Numbered from the stretch's first letter, positions 54,120-63,127 are shown. The stretch: 64,000 nt of DNA from Aquimarina brevivitae (GCF_004216895.1 NZ_SGXE01000001.1:992001-1056000); one strand, 5' to 3'. Translations and numbers: made by a program. The notes: generated from the sequence alone by a model not told the origin.

Positions 54120-54953
54120 ATGAAAAAAGTCTTAATTCCAACAGATTTTTCGCAGAACTCGTGGAATGCAATTTCTTACGGCTTGTCCTTTTTAAAGGAA
54201 AAGGAATGCACGTTTTATTTGCTTCACGTTGAAACGCATAATCCTTATGTATTTGAGGATAATGTCTATAATGCTGCGCCAACATTGGCAAAGAGTTCTT
54301 CTAAAGTAAAGGAGAATATGAAGGTGCTCCTAGACAAGATCAAAAAGCAATATCCTAATCTTAAGCATCAATTCGAAACCGTATTTGAATCTCTATTTTT
54401 TGTTGACTCCATTAGAAAACAAATTTCAGAAAAGGAAATTGATTTAATTGTTATGGGCACTAAGGGAGCATCAGGCATTAAAGAAATGACCATAGGAACC
54501 AATACCGGAGATGTAATTACAAAAGTAAAATGCCCAGTGTTGGTAGTGCCTGAAAATGCCAGGTATACACCAGTAAAAAGGATAGCCCTTCCAACAGACT
54601 ATAATATCTATTATAAATCCAAAATAGTAGAAACCGTAAAAGAATTTATCAGTTTTAATAAGGCAACGTTGAAAATACTTCACGTAGCCAAAAAAGAAAA
54701 AGAACTAACGGAATGTCAACAAAAGAATAAAAGTTATCTACACGAGAGCCTTGATGATACAGCGCACGGTTTCTATTTTTTATCTAATGAGAACATTGAA
54801 CAAGCGGTACAATCTTTTGTAGACAGCTATGACATAGACCTAATTACAATGGTGGCCAAAAATTTAAACTTCTTTCAACGAATTTTGTTTAGACCACTTG
54901 TTGAAAAAATATCCTACCATACCGAAATTCCATTTTTAATTTTACACGAATAA
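54120..54953 (+). CDS. tandem universal stress protein
   Basis: This is a 277-residue protein of two UspA-like domains. The first starts KKVLIPTDFSQNSWNAISY and carries the nucleotide motif IVMGTKGASGIKEMTIGTNTGDVI. The second (about 150-277) is divergent. Three codons upstream is an in-frame GTG; the ATG is preferred because it begins the conserved strand. hemN starts one base after its stop, so both depend on the FNR-type promoter. Confidence 0.9.
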   Translation: MKKVLIPTDFSQNSWNAISYGLSFLKEKECTFYLLHVETHNPYVFEDNVYNAAPTLAKSSSKVKENMKVLLDKIKKQYPNLKHQFETVFESLFFVDSIRKQISEKEIDLIVMGTKGASGIKEMTIGTNTGDVITKVKCPVLVVPENARYTPVKRIALPTDYNIYYKSKIVETVKEFISFNKATLKILHVAKKEKELTECQQKNKSYLHESLDDTAHGFYFLSNENIEQAVQSFVDSYDIDLITMVAKNLNFFQRILFRPLVEKISYHTEIPFLILHE

Positions 54954-54954
54954 T

Positions 54955-56319
54955 ATGTGCAGTACTTTAGTTAATAAATATAATATTCCAGGGCCTAGAT
55001 ATACCAGTTATCCCACTGTTCCGTATTGGGATAACACTACTTTTTCATTAAAAGCCTGGACAAAATCTGTAAAAACAGCATTTGACACCAGCAATGATAA
55101 AGAAGGTATTAGTCTTTACATCCATTTACCATTTTGCGAAAGTATGTGTACGTTTTGTGGGTGTAATAAACGAATTACGAAAAGACACGATGTAGAAATT
55201 CCTTATATTAAATCCGTACTCAAAGAATGGGATTTATACCAACAGATTTTTGAAGCAAAGCCAAAGCTTAAAGAATTACATCTGGGAGGAGGAACTCCGA
55301 CATTTTTTTCACCGGAGAATTTAAAACTATTACTACAAGGAATTCTAAAACATACCGATCTTGCCGAAAATTATGAATTTAGTTTTGAGGGGCACCCAAA
55401 TAATACCACAAAAGAACATTTACAGACTTTGTATGATTTAGGATTCAGAAGAGTAAGTTTTGGAGTACAGGATTATGATCATAAAGTACAGAAGGCGATT
55501 CATAGAATTCAATCTTTTGAAGCTGTTAAGTATGTTACAGAAACTGCACGAGAAATAGGATATACATCGGTAGGGCACGATATCATTTTTGGATTACCAC
55601 ATCAGACAAGCGAAGCGGTCAGAAAAACGATTTTGAAAACAAAAGAATTAACTCCGGATCGTTTGGCGTACTATAGCTATGCACACGTACCTTGGCAAAG
55701 TGGAAATGGGCAACGAGGATTTGATGAAAAAGATATACCTGCAGGAGAAGAAAAAAGAAAACAGTATGAAACAGGTAAGTCTTTATTAGAAGAAGTCGGT
55801 TACGCCGAAATTGGTATGGATCATTTCGCACAAAAAAAGGATAGTCTTTATCAAGCGATGCAGCATAATGCGTTGCATAGAAATTTTATGGGATATACTG
55901 CTTCAAAAACTAAGCTTATGATTGGTTTAGGCGTTTCAGCCATTGGTGATAGCTGGACTGGATTTGCACAAAATGTAAAAGGAGTAGAGGAGTACAATCA
56001 TTTATTAGCTGAGGGAATTCTACCAGTTTATCGAGGCCATATACTTTCTAAAAAAGATACTATTATCCGAAAGCATATTCTTGACTTGATGTGTACTTTT
56101 AAAACAAGTTTTCAAGAAGATGGTCTTTCTGAAGAAGAAAAAACTGATATCCTGGAAAGATTACACGAAATGATAGCCGATGATTTAGTTGCCCTCAAAG
56201 GAAAGGAGCTAAAGATAACTACCAAAGGAAAACCTTTTGTGCGTAATATATGTATGGCATTCGACTTACGATTACAAGATAAAAAGCCAGACACTAAATT
56301 GTTTTCAATGACGGTATAA
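54955..56319 (+). CDS. hemN: oxygen-independent coproporphyrinogen III oxidase
   Basis: Radical-SAM enzyme making protoporphyrinogen IX without oxygen. The cluster motif is LPFCESMCTFCGCNKRIT (CxxxCxxCxC, about residues 58-75). LHLGGGTPTFFSPENL and SFEGHPNNT follow, and the HemN-specific N-terminus KYNIPGPRYTSYPTVPYW is present. The length of 454 residues is normal. It shares a promoter with the stress gene just upstream, which fits haem synthesis under low oxygen for the cbb3 oxidase. Confidence 0.96.
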   Translation: MCSTLVNKYNIPGPRYTSYPTVPYWDNTTFSLKAWTKSVKTAFDTSNDKEGISLYIHLPFCESMCTFCGCNKRITKRHDVEIPYIKSVLKEWDLYQQIFEAKPKLKELHLGGGTPTFFSPENLKLLLQGILKHTDLAENYEFSFEGHPNNTTKEHLQTLYDLGFRRVSFGVQDYDHKVQKAIHRIQSFEAVKYVTETAREIGYTSVGHDIIFGLPHQTSEAVRKTILKTKELTPDRLAYYSYAHVPWQSGNGQRGFDEKDIPAGEEKRKQYETGKSLLEEVGYAEIGMDHFAQKKDSLYQAMQHNALHRNFMGYTASKTKLMIGLGVSAIGDSWTGFAQNVKGVEEYNHLLAEGILPVYRGHILSKKDTIIRKHILDLMCTFKTSFQEDGLSEEEKTDILERLHEMIADDLVALKGKELKITTKGKPFVRNICMAFDLRLQDKKPDTKLFSMTV

Positions 56320-56343
56320 ACTAATGCAAAGAAATTAAAACTT

Positions 56344-56374
56344 AAAAAATCCCAATTGAATATTGGGATTTTTT
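56344..56374. terminator. bidirectional terminator between hemN and the TauE-like gene
   Basis: AAAAAATCCCAAT / ATTGGGATTTTTT inverted repeat with A- and T-runs on both sides, between converging genes. Confidence 0.9.
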
Positions 56375-56428
56375 GTTGGGTTATTGGATCAAAAAAAGAA
56401 GTATTCAAATTATAAATATAATTTGATC

Positions 56429-57148
56429 TTATTTGGGTACAGAGCAGTTGAAATTAGCATTTACAACTGTAGTAAGATTGGGTATATCCGGTGATAGATA
56501 AGGAATCCCTAATCCAAGACCCCTGATAATAAATAACATTCCGATGAGTACCACTACAATCGGAATTAGCTTTTGCAAACGCTGTTGAGACTGGAGCTGT
56601 AATGAGGTGCCAAGATAAGCTGCCAGCGTCATTAAAGGAACTGTGCCAAGACCAAATAAAATTAGGTAAAGTCCACTGAGTCCAATATTGCCAAAGGATA
56701 ATGTACCTAAAACAGCTATATAGATCATCCCACAAGGCAGAAAGCCATTGAGAAACCCTGTAGTCAGAAAGGTGTCTGGGCTTTTTCGCTTAAATTGAGC
56801 CCCTAAGGTGTTTTTCAATCGTTGCACCCAGGTTTGTACAGGAAGCAAACGTAAACTTTTAAACCTTACAAAATAATGAGATGCCACAGATATAATCATC
56901 AAAGCTCCAATACTTATAGAAAGCGCTTGTTGCCAACCAAATAAAGATAGTCCTTTACCGATAAATCCAAAAACGACACCAATTAAACCATAAGCTAACA
57001 ATCGACCGATGTGATATAGAGTGATGTATAGTCCCTTTGTCAAAGGTGGCGTGTTACGGCCAATAGGAAGCATAAAAGCGATGGGGCCACACATTCCTAT
57101 ACAATGCAAACTGCCTATAAGTCCTAAGATAAAACCGCTGAGCAACAT
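56429..57148 (-). CDS. sulfite exporter TauE/SafE-like (DsbD_2) membrane protein of the cbb3 operon
   Basis: This is a 239-residue membrane protein with six to seven helices. It starts LLSGFILGLIGSLHCIGMCGPIAFMLPI, in which the paired GxxGSLHCxGMCGP is the marker of the heavy-metal/cytochrome-biogenesis subgroup (DsbD_2 domain). The second signature NGFLPCGMIYIAVLGTLSFG carries another cysteine. Members at the end of cco operons are thought to help copper delivery or assembly of the oxidase. It follows ccoH/fixH by 2 bases. Confidence 0.8.
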   Translation of the reverse strand: MLLSGFILGLIGSLHCIGMCGPIAFMLPIGRNTPPLTKGLYITLYHIGRLLAYGLIGVVFGFIGKGLSLFGWQQALSISIGALMIISVASHYFVRFKSLRLLPVQTWVQRLKNTLGAQFKRKSPDTFLTTGFLNGFLPCGMIYIAVLGTLSFGNIGLSGLYLILFGLGTVPLMTLAAYLGTSLQLQSQQRLQKLIPIVVVLIGMLFIIRGLGLGIPYLSPDIPNLTTVVNANFNCSVPK

Positions 57149-57150
57149 AT

Positions 57151-57597
57151 TTATAATTTTATCGATTTTTTAATTAAGAATTTTTCATCTTCGATCTGCC
57201 AACTAATAGTGATGTCCCATCGACCTGCTGCTAAATGTTTAGTTGGTATTACCATAGCTGATTCTGATAACCGAATAGGAAGCTTAAAATCTAATTTCTT
57301 GTCTGATGGTCTATAAAAGTCTACATACCCTGAAATTACATCAACATTGTTGTTGTACGGAAAAAGGATTCGTAATGCTCCTTTTTCTTCGATCAGGGTA
57401 ACATTTGTTGATAATGAATTTGCATTCTTTAGCGCATTAATTTCATCTTGAAATGCAAGCTCTTTTTTGTAGTAATCATCCGTTACTAAATCGTGGCTAT
57501 ACTTATCTTCGGTGTTCATCCGAACAACAAAAAATAGAATAAAGCTTATAAAACAAACGAAAGCGATTACAATTCCTGTACCCCAGTTTATTTTCAT
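57151..57597 (-). CDS. ccoH: FixH/CcoH-family cbb3 assembly protein
   Basis: This is a 148-residue protein with one N-terminal membrane helix (about 5-25: WGTGIVIAFVCFISFILFFV). The following RMNTEDKYSHDLVTDDYYKKELAFQDEINAL is the FixH signature. The C-terminal domain is beta-sandwich-like and periplasmic. It stabilises the oxidase during assembly. It is in operon order ccoG-ccoH-TauE, with a 51-base gap to ccoG. Confidence 0.9.
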   Translation of the reverse strand: MKINWGTGIVIAFVCFISFILFFVVRMNTEDKYSHDLVTDDYYKKELAFQDEINALKNANSLSTNVTLIEEKGALRILFPYNNNVDVISGYVDFYRPSDKKLDFKLPIRLSESAMVIPTKHLAAGRWDITISWQIEDEKFLIKKSIKL

Positions 57598-57648
57598 GGT
57601 ATATATTTTAATTGTTGTATTTCAGTAAATAATTCATTTTTATCGAAA

Positions 57649-59079
57649 CTATCGATATCGACGTGGTCCTAAAAAGGATGCTTTAGTGGTTTCAATCAGT
57701 GTATCTCCACTATAGATACCTATTTTTACTTTCACTTTATCCTCTACTAATGCATTGGATTTAATATTAATAAATAATGTGCCTTCTGATAACCCTTGTC
57801 CAGGCACACTTAGTGTTCTATCGCGCACCGTTTGGATCTCTCCGGAGTGCGAGAGCAATCTAAATTCTACTTTATTGATCGTGTCTGTGGTCTTATTAAT
57901 TAATTTAAAGGTATACACGTTGCTAATTATATTATTATCTCGGTGCTCGTATAATTGACCAGGAATTCTTAGGATATTGGCTTCCACATCATTTCGTAAA
58001 AACAGCATACTAATAAAAGTACCGATTAATAAGATCAGTACCGCCGTATAGGCCTTAAGTCTTGTAGAAAATTTGAATTTTTCTTTTTTGGCTATATTAT
58101 TTTCGCTGGCATACCGTATCAAACCTTTAGGTAAGTTTACACTTTCCATCATATGATCACAGGCATCAATACATGCAGTGCAATTAATACATTCTAGTTG
58201 AGTACCGTTTCGTATATCTATCCCGGTAGGGCACACGTGCACGCATTGAAAGCAGTCAATACAATCCCCATTGCCAGTAGTTGCTCGATCTTCATTCTTC
58301 TTAAATTTTGCTCTACCTTTTTCTTTTTCTCCTCTTTTATAATCGTAGGCAACCACCACCGATTTTGAGTCAAGTAAAACACCTTGTAGTCTTCCATAAG
58401 GACAAGCGATTACACAGACCTGTTCCCTGAACCAGGCGAATACAAAATAAAATACTGTGGTGAATATTAATAATGAAACTAGCGTTGAGGTATGTTGTAA
58501 AGGTCCCTCAATAACATATCCCAATAACTTATCACTACCAATGAGATAGGCTAAAAATACATTAGCAATTAAGAAGGAAATAAAAAAGAACAAACTCCAT
58601 TTGAGTCCTTTTTTTCGTATTTTTTCAGCATTCCAAGGTTGTTTGTCTAAGCGTATTTGTTTACCACGATCTCCTTCTATCCAATACTCTATTTTACGGA
58701 ATACCATTTCCATAAAAATAGTTTGCGGGCATACCCATCCACAAAATAATCTACCAAACGCAACGGTAAAAAGGGTGACAAAGATGACTCCTATAATCAT
58801 GGAAATGACAAAAAGGTGAAAATCTTGTGGCCAAAAAGGAGCTCCAAATATATTGAAACGCCTTTCTAGTACATTAAAAAGTAAAAATTGATTGCCATTA
58901 ATTTTAATAAACGGAGCTAGGAAAAGAAATAATAACAACCCATAGCTTACCCAAGCTCTGTAGGTATAAAATTTACCATCAGGCTTTTTTGGATAAATCC
59001 AGGCACGTTTTCCTTCTTCACTTATAGTGCTGATGGAATCTCTAAAATTTTCGTTTCCTTGTGTTTCCAAAATCCACAA
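57649..59079 (-). CDS. ccoG: cbb3 oxidase accessory ferredoxin CcoG (RdxA)
   Basis: This is a 476-residue membrane iron-sulfur protein reducing copper for cbb3 assembly. It has several helices (about 45-60, 90-115, 165-185, 200-225). The ferredoxin motifs are DCIDCFQCVHVCPTGIDIRNG and LECINCTACIDACDHMM. An extra cysteine pair (FCGWVCPQTIF) is typical of CcoG, and a periplasmic Ig-like C-terminal domain follows. It is 30 bases downstream of ccoP. Confidence 0.95.
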   Translation of the reverse strand: MWILETQGNENFRDSISTISEEGKRAWIYPKKPDGKFYTYRAWVSYGLLLFLFLAPFIKINGNQFLLFNVLERRFNIFGAPFWPQDFHLFVISMIIGVIFVTLFTVAFGRLFCGWVCPQTIFMEMVFRKIEYWIEGDRGKQIRLDKQPWNAEKIRKKGLKWSLFFFISFLIANVFLAYLIGSDKLLGYVIEGPLQHTSTLVSLLIFTTVFYFVFAWFREQVCVIACPYGRLQGVLLDSKSVVVAYDYKRGEKEKGRAKFKKNEDRATTGNGDCIDCFQCVHVCPTGIDIRNGTQLECINCTACIDACDHMMESVNLPKGLIRYASENNIAKKEKFKFSTRLKAYTAVLILLIGTFISMLFLRNDVEANILRIPGQLYEHRDNNIISNVYTFKLINKTTDTINKVEFRLLSHSGEIQTVRDRTLSVPGQGLSEGTLFINIKSNALVEDKVKVKIGIYSGDTLIETTKASFLGPRRYR

Positions 59080-59109
59080 TTATGCTTGTTAATACAGACT
59101 GCTGGTTTG

Positions 59110-60063
59110 CTATTCTTCTACGTTTTGTTGAAGTGAATCAATCACAGCCTCGTGTGTTCCTTCTTCTGGAAGAATTACATTTGGGCTATCAGGATCGATC
59201 CATATTTCTCCTTCTGCTTCTTTGGGTTCAGCAGGGGTTGAACCTCCCAAGGAAATAACGTAGCTAGCTACCTGTGCCATTTCAGAGGGTTTTAAAGTTT
59301 GTTTCCAGGCTACCATTCCTTTTCCATCACGTCCACCTTCAGAAATGGTTCTAAACACATTTTTAATTCCTCCGCCCATAATCCAATAGTCATCAGTTAG
59401 ATTAGGTCCGATGCCTCCACCACCATCAGCCTTATGGCAGGCTACACAATTAGCTGCAAAGATGGCACCACCTGCTGTTAAGTCTGAAGCTTCTGTGAGA
59501 AGCATTACAGTATTGACATCGATTAAATCCTTAGCATTCTTTTTATATTCTTCAATTTCAATTTGAGCTTCGGCTACTTCCATCAGATACTCCTCTTCTT
59601 GATCGTAATCATTAAAAACGTGGAAACGTACCAAATAAATTACTCCAAATATGATGGTAACATAGAAGCTATATACCCACCAAGGCGGTAAATTGTTATC
59701 TAACTCTTTTATGCCATCATAATTATGGTCAAGAATTATTTCCTCTTCTTCATCAACCGGGGTACTGTCAACTAGTTTTAAATATATTGATCTAAACCAC
59801 TGGGTAACCTTTTCTTTTTTAGCTTTTTCGTTTTGCAAGTATCTTTCTTGCGCATCAGGTTTAAGTGCTAAGAATAGAATGTTACTAAGCGCAGCTACAC
59901 ACAGCTCTATAGCTAATGCGAATACGAATACAATGCCTAACCAAATCCAAACCAGGGGTTGGTTAATTATGGCATAATCATCTGTCTGATCAGTCCATTC
60001 TATAATGACCCAAGCTATTAATACAATAGCTACTATTCTTAGGTAAGGTGCTATTTTCTTCAT
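59110..60063 (-). CDS. ccoP: cbb3 oxidase subunit III (CcoP), single-haem form
   Basis: This is a 317-residue cytochrome c subunit passing electrons into the oxidase. There are two N-terminal membrane helices (about 8-25 and 35-62) and another near 125-145 (PPWWVYSFYVTIIFGVIYLV, the CcoP N-terminal domain). One cytochrome c domain follows, with CVACHK near residue 207 and the axial methionine probably in GMVAWKQTL. The proteobacterial CcoP has two CxxCH motifs; only one is present here. The start overlaps ccoQ by four bases (ATGA). Confidence 0.9.
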   Translation of the reverse strand: MKKIAPYLRIVAIVLIAWVIIEWTDQTDDYAIINQPLVWIWLGIVFVFALAIELCVAALSNILFLALKPDAQERYLQNEKAKKEKVTQWFRSIYLKLVDSTPVDEEEEIILDHNYDGIKELDNNLPPWWVYSFYVTIIFGVIYLVRFHVFNDYDQEEEYLMEVAEAQIEIEEYKKNAKDLIDVNTVMLLTEASDLTAGGAIFAANCVACHKADGGGGIGPNLTDDYWIMGGGIKNVFRTISEGGRDGKGMVAWKQTLKPSEMAQVASYVISLGGSTPAEPKEAEGEIWIDPDSPNVILPEEGTHEAVIDSLQQNVEE

Positions 60064-60251
60064 TGGATGTTATCTTTTGGGTTTTCTTGGTCTAGTGGTA
60101 AATTGCTAATGAAATTGATGTGATCTTTTTTAGCCGTAGCTACCCACCAGAATAGTGCTACAAAAAAGAAAAAGAATATCAGTAGTGAAATCATAGGATA
60201 GATCTCTATCCCTTCAATGGATTCCATATGGCCTTTTACGAATTTTAGCAT
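60060..60251 (-). CDS. ccoQ: cbb3 oxidase small subunit CcoQ-like
   Basis: This is a 63-residue protein with one membrane helix (about 20-40: YPMISLLIFFFFFVALFWWVA) and a short polar tail. It matches CcoQ in size and in position between ccoNO and ccoP. It starts two bases after ccoNO and overlaps ccoP by four. Assignment is by position and topology. Confidence 0.75.
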   Translation of the reverse strand: MLKFVKGHMESIEGIEIYPMISLLIFFFFFVALFWWVATAKKDHINFISNLPLDQENPKDNIQ

Positions 60252-60253
60252 GG

Positions 60254-62452
60254 CTATTGTTTTTTAGTTTCTGCAATGTTTTCTTGTACCTTGATATCAG
60301 TACCTAATCTTTGGATATATGCGATCAACGCTATGACTTCTCGATCTTTCATTTCGATAAACTCGAGTCCATTGGCCTCGGCATATTTTTTATCTTCTTC
60401 ATAATTTTTCGCAAAATCTGGATCGCTATACAGGTTCTTTTCAATTTGCGAAGCCTGCTCGTCCATCCACTCTTCAGCTCTGGCAATTTGCTCTGGGGTG
60501 TAAGGTACTCCTAGTGTTACCATAGCTTCCATTTTTTGTTGTATTTGCGATCTATCGTGCTTATCGGTGATTAACCATTTATAACTTGGCATAATCGATC
60601 CCGATGAGGTACTCTGTGGATCATAAAAATGATTGAGGTGCCAGTTATCGGAGTATTTTCCTCCAACTCTATGCAGGTCTGGACCAGTTCGTTTGCTTCC
60701 CCATAGAAAAGGGTGGTCGTATACGTATTCCCCTGCCTTGGAATACTCTCCATAGCGCTCCACCTCACTTCTAAATGGACGGATTAATTGAGAGTGACAC
60801 GACACGCAACTTTCTCTGATATAAAGGTCTCTACCTTCTAATTCGAGTGGAGTATAAGGCTTTACACTACTTATAGTAGGTATATTAGAGTCCACCATTA
60901 TGGTAGGAATGATTTGAACGATACCTCCTATTAATATTGCTATAGTAGCAAATATGGTTAGCTTTACAGGTCTTCTTTCCAACCAGGTGTGGTACCCTTC
61001 TTTTGCTGTTCTATGCTTAGTTACTTTTGTTAGTGGCGCAGCTTCAGCAAGTTCGTCGGTTACTTTTTGACCTGATTTTGCTGTTTTTACGATGTTGTAA
61101 AGCATTATAAAAATTCCAAGAATATAAATACTTCCACCAATAGCACGCATCCAATACATCGGTATAATTTCGTTGACTGTTTCTAAGAAATTACCATATA
61201 CTAAGCTACCATCAGGATTAAACTGTTTCCACATAGAAGCTTGTACAAAACCAGCTACGTACATCGGTAAGGCGTAGATAATAATCCCTAATGTTCCTAA
61301 CCAAAAGTGGGTGTTGGCAAGTCCTGTAGACCATAATTTAGTTTTAAATAACCTCGGCATCAACCAGTATACCATACCAAAAGTTAAGAAACCATTCCAA
61401 GCCAATGCTCCAACGTGAACGTGTGCTATTACCCAGTCACTAAAATGAGCTATCGCATTTACATTTTTTAAGGAAAGCATAGGTCCTTCAAAAGTTGCCA
61501 TTCCATATCCAGTGATCGCAACCACCATAAATTTTAAAACAGGGTCTGTACGAACTTTATCCCAGGCCCCTCTAAGGGTTAAAAGACCGTTGATCATACC
61601 TCCCCACGATGGAGCGATAAGCATTATTGAAAAGGCAACCCCTAAATTTTGAGCCCAATCGGGTAAAGCGGAATATAAAAGGTGATGAGGACCTGCCCAG
61701 ATATAGATAAATATTAAGGACCAAAAGTGTACGATGGACAATCTATAGGAATAGATGGGTCGATTAGACGCTTTTGGAATAAAGTAATACATCAACCCTA
61801 AGAAGGGTGTGGTTAAAAAGAAAGCTACAGCGTTATGACCATACCACCATTGCACCAATGCATCTTGAACACCTGCATAGACAGAGTAACTTTTAAATGC
61901 ACTAATAGGTAGCTCTAAACTATTAAAAATGTGTAGTACAGCAACGGTCACTACCGTAGCGAGATAAAACCATATAGCTACATAAAGGTGACGTTGTCTC
62001 CTTCTTAAAATAGTTCCTATGAGGTTCCACCCAAAAACCACCCAAATAACAGCGATAGCAATATCAAATGGCCATTCTAATTCTGCATATTCCTTAGAGG
62101 TCGTAATTCCTAGAGGTAAGGTAATAGCAGCACCAACAATAATAAGTTGCCATCCCCAAAAGTTGATATTACTTAGGGTGTCATTAAACATTCGGGCCTT
62201 GAGTAATCGCTGGGTAGAGTAATACACGCCAGCAAAAAGCGCATTACCTACGAAAGCAAAAATTACTGCATTAGTATGTAATGGTCTTAATCTACCGAAA
62301 CTCAACCATGAGATTCCATCGGTTAGATTTGGAAAAATAAACAAAAAGGCTAATAATAAGCCCACAGACATACCTACAATTCCCCATAGCATAGTGGCAT
62401 ATAGGAACTTTTTTACGATTTTATTATCGTAATGAAACTGCTCGATTTCCAT
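60254..62452 (-). CDS. ccoNO: fused cbb3 oxidase subunits I and II (CcoN-CcoO)
   Basis: This is a 732-residue fusion of the catalytic haem-copper subunit and the cytochrome c subunit. The CcoN part (1 to about 480) has twelve helices. Visible CcoN motifs are LRPLHTNAVIFAFVGN, WYGHNAVAFFLTTPFLGLMYYFIPK and HFSDWVIAHVHVGALAWNGF, with the haem and copper histidines. The CcoO part (about 510-732) carries ESCVSCHSQLIRPFRSEVERYG, the c-type haem motif, and a methionine in IMPSYKW. The CcoNO fusion is known from Bacteroidetes. Confidence 0.96.
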   Translation of the reverse strand: MEIEQFHYDNKIVKKFLYATMLWGIVGMSVGLLLAFLFIFPNLTDGISWLSFGRLRPLHTNAVIFAFVGNALFAGVYYSTQRLLKARMFNDTLSNINFWGWQLIIVGAAITLPLGITTSKEYAELEWPFDIAIAVIWVVFGWNLIGTILRRRQRHLYVAIWFYLATVVTVAVLHIFNSLELPISAFKSYSVYAGVQDALVQWWYGHNAVAFFLTTPFLGLMYYFIPKASNRPIYSYRLSIVHFWSLIFIYIWAGPHHLLYSALPDWAQNLGVAFSIMLIAPSWGGMINGLLTLRGAWDKVRTDPVLKFMVVAITGYGMATFEGPMLSLKNVNAIAHFSDWVIAHVHVGALAWNGFLTFGMVYWLMPRLFKTKLWSTGLANTHFWLGTLGIIIYALPMYVAGFVQASMWKQFNPDGSLVYGNFLETVNEIIPMYWMRAIGGSIYILGIFIMLYNIVKTAKSGQKVTDELAEAAPLTKVTKHRTAKEGYHTWLERRPVKLTIFATIAILIGGIVQIIPTIMVDSNIPTISSVKPYTPLELEGRDLYIRESCVSCHSQLIRPFRSEVERYGEYSKAGEYVYDHPFLWGSKRTGPDLHRVGGKYSDNWHLNHFYDPQSTSSGSIMPSYKWLITDKHDRSQIQQKMEAMVTLGVPYTPEQIARAEEWMDEQASQIEKNLYSDPDFAKNYEEDKKYAEANGLEFIEMKDREVIALIAYIQRLGTDIKVQENIAETKKQ

Positions 62453-62454
62453 AT

Positions 62455-62649
62455 TTACAATTGATTGTTTTGAGAATTATTTCTTGACTTTCCAGAGGAG
62501 TGTTCCGTCAGTTCGTCTTCAAATAACATTCGGATTGAAGGGGTATAGGTATCATCATACTGGCCTTTTTTTACAGATACTAAAAAGGCTGCAAAGAAAA
62601 TGATGGCAACTACGACACTAACAGATAGCAAAACATAAATCACACTCAT
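62455..62649 (-). CDS. ccoS: cbb3 oxidase maturation protein CcoS
   Basis: This is a 64-residue single-span protein required for cofactor insertion into the oxidase. The helix (about 3-24: VIYVLLSVSVVVAIIFFAAFL) followed by VKKGQYDDTYTPSIRMLFEDEL is the CcoS signature. It opens the ccoS-NO-Q-P-G-H-TauE unit, directly behind an FNR-type promoter. In many genomes ccoI is immediately upstream; here the peptide array intervenes. Confidence 0.93.
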   Translation of the reverse strand: MSVIYVLLSVSVVVAIIFFAAFLVSVKKGQYDDTYTPSIRMLFEDELTEHSSGKSRNNSQNNQL

Positions 62650-62667
62650 AGGTTTGGTTATTTAGGC

Positions 62668-62710
62668 CAAAAGTAAAAGTGAAAGCTTTCTTAAAAAATG
62701 ACAATTGTCA
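62668..62710 (-). promoter_or_regulatory. FNR-type palindrome plus TAnnTTTG promoter of the cbb3 operon
   Basis: On the minus strand, TACTTTTG at 62668-62675 is the -7 element and TGACAATTGTCA at 62699-62710 is the FNR/CRP-type palindrome. The centre-to-G distance is 36.5 bases, placing the activator near -42. It predicts oxygen-responsive expression of ccoS-NO-Q-P-G-H. Confidence 0.75.
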
Positions 62711-62764
62711 GGTTTTTCAACCGTGTAGTGTAACAGACGCTAAAGCCCGATTTTAAAGGCTTTA

Positions 62765-62802
62765 TTTTACTGTAAAACAGTTTGTTATGTTTTGCAGTAA
62801 AA
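62765..62802. repeat. 15-bp inverted repeat upstream of the peptide array
   Basis: TTTTACTGTAAAACA (62765-62779) and TGTTTTGCAGTAAAA (62788-62802) pair with a single mismatch around an 8-base loop. It lies between the cbb3 promoter and the first peptide gene and may be an operator or RNA hairpin. A weaker AAAGCC/GGCTTT hairpin sits at 62741-62764. Confidence 0.55.
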
Positions 62803-62913
62803 TTAAAAATAGTTAATTTTTGTTAAAATAGTACCTTTTTATACATAGTACTGTAACAAATTTGATTTAACGCCGTCTTATAAGTAAATAACAGTCAATT
62901 AAAACAAATAGAT

Positions 62914-63000
62914 ATGCGAACCTTAGACAACAACCAAATCAGTAAAAGAACACAAAATAGTATAGGGTATACTTGGAATCAAAAAAGAAGATACCACTAA
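62914..63000 (+). CDS. 28-residue peptide 1 of tandem array (type A)
   Basis: Codes for 28 residues beginning MRTLDNNQIS and ending GYTWNQKRRYH. There is no signal peptide or membrane helix, and the C-terminus is basic and aromatic. It shares M1 R2 T3 L4, G18 Y19, W21 N22 and R25 R26 with peptides 2-5. The leader is A-rich (AAAACAAATAGAT) without a Shine-Dalgarno, as normal for the phylum. It is the first gene of the plus-strand array. I do not recognise the family. Confidence 0.75.
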   Translation: MRTLDNNQISKRTQNSIGYTWNQKRRYH

Positions 63001-63040
63001 TACATCAAAAACAAATCATCAATCAAAAAAACAAGCAGTC

Positions 63041-63127
63041 ATGAGAACTTTAGACAACAATCAAATCACAAAAAGACAGAACACCACCATTGGATACATT
63101 TGGAACTCCAAAAGGAGATATCACTAA
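63041..63127 (+). CDS. 28-residue peptide 2 of tandem array (type B)
   Basis: Codes for 28 residues starting MRTLDNNQITKRQ and ending GYIWNSKRRYH. It shares the array consensus with peptide 1. Nine of the codon differences from peptide 1 are synonymous, including those in the MRTL and GY-W-RRY blocks, which argues for selection on the peptide. It lies 40 bases after peptide 1. Its closest relative is peptide 4. Function unknown. Confidence 0.75.
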   Translation: MRTLDNNQITKRQNTTIGYIWNSKRRYH

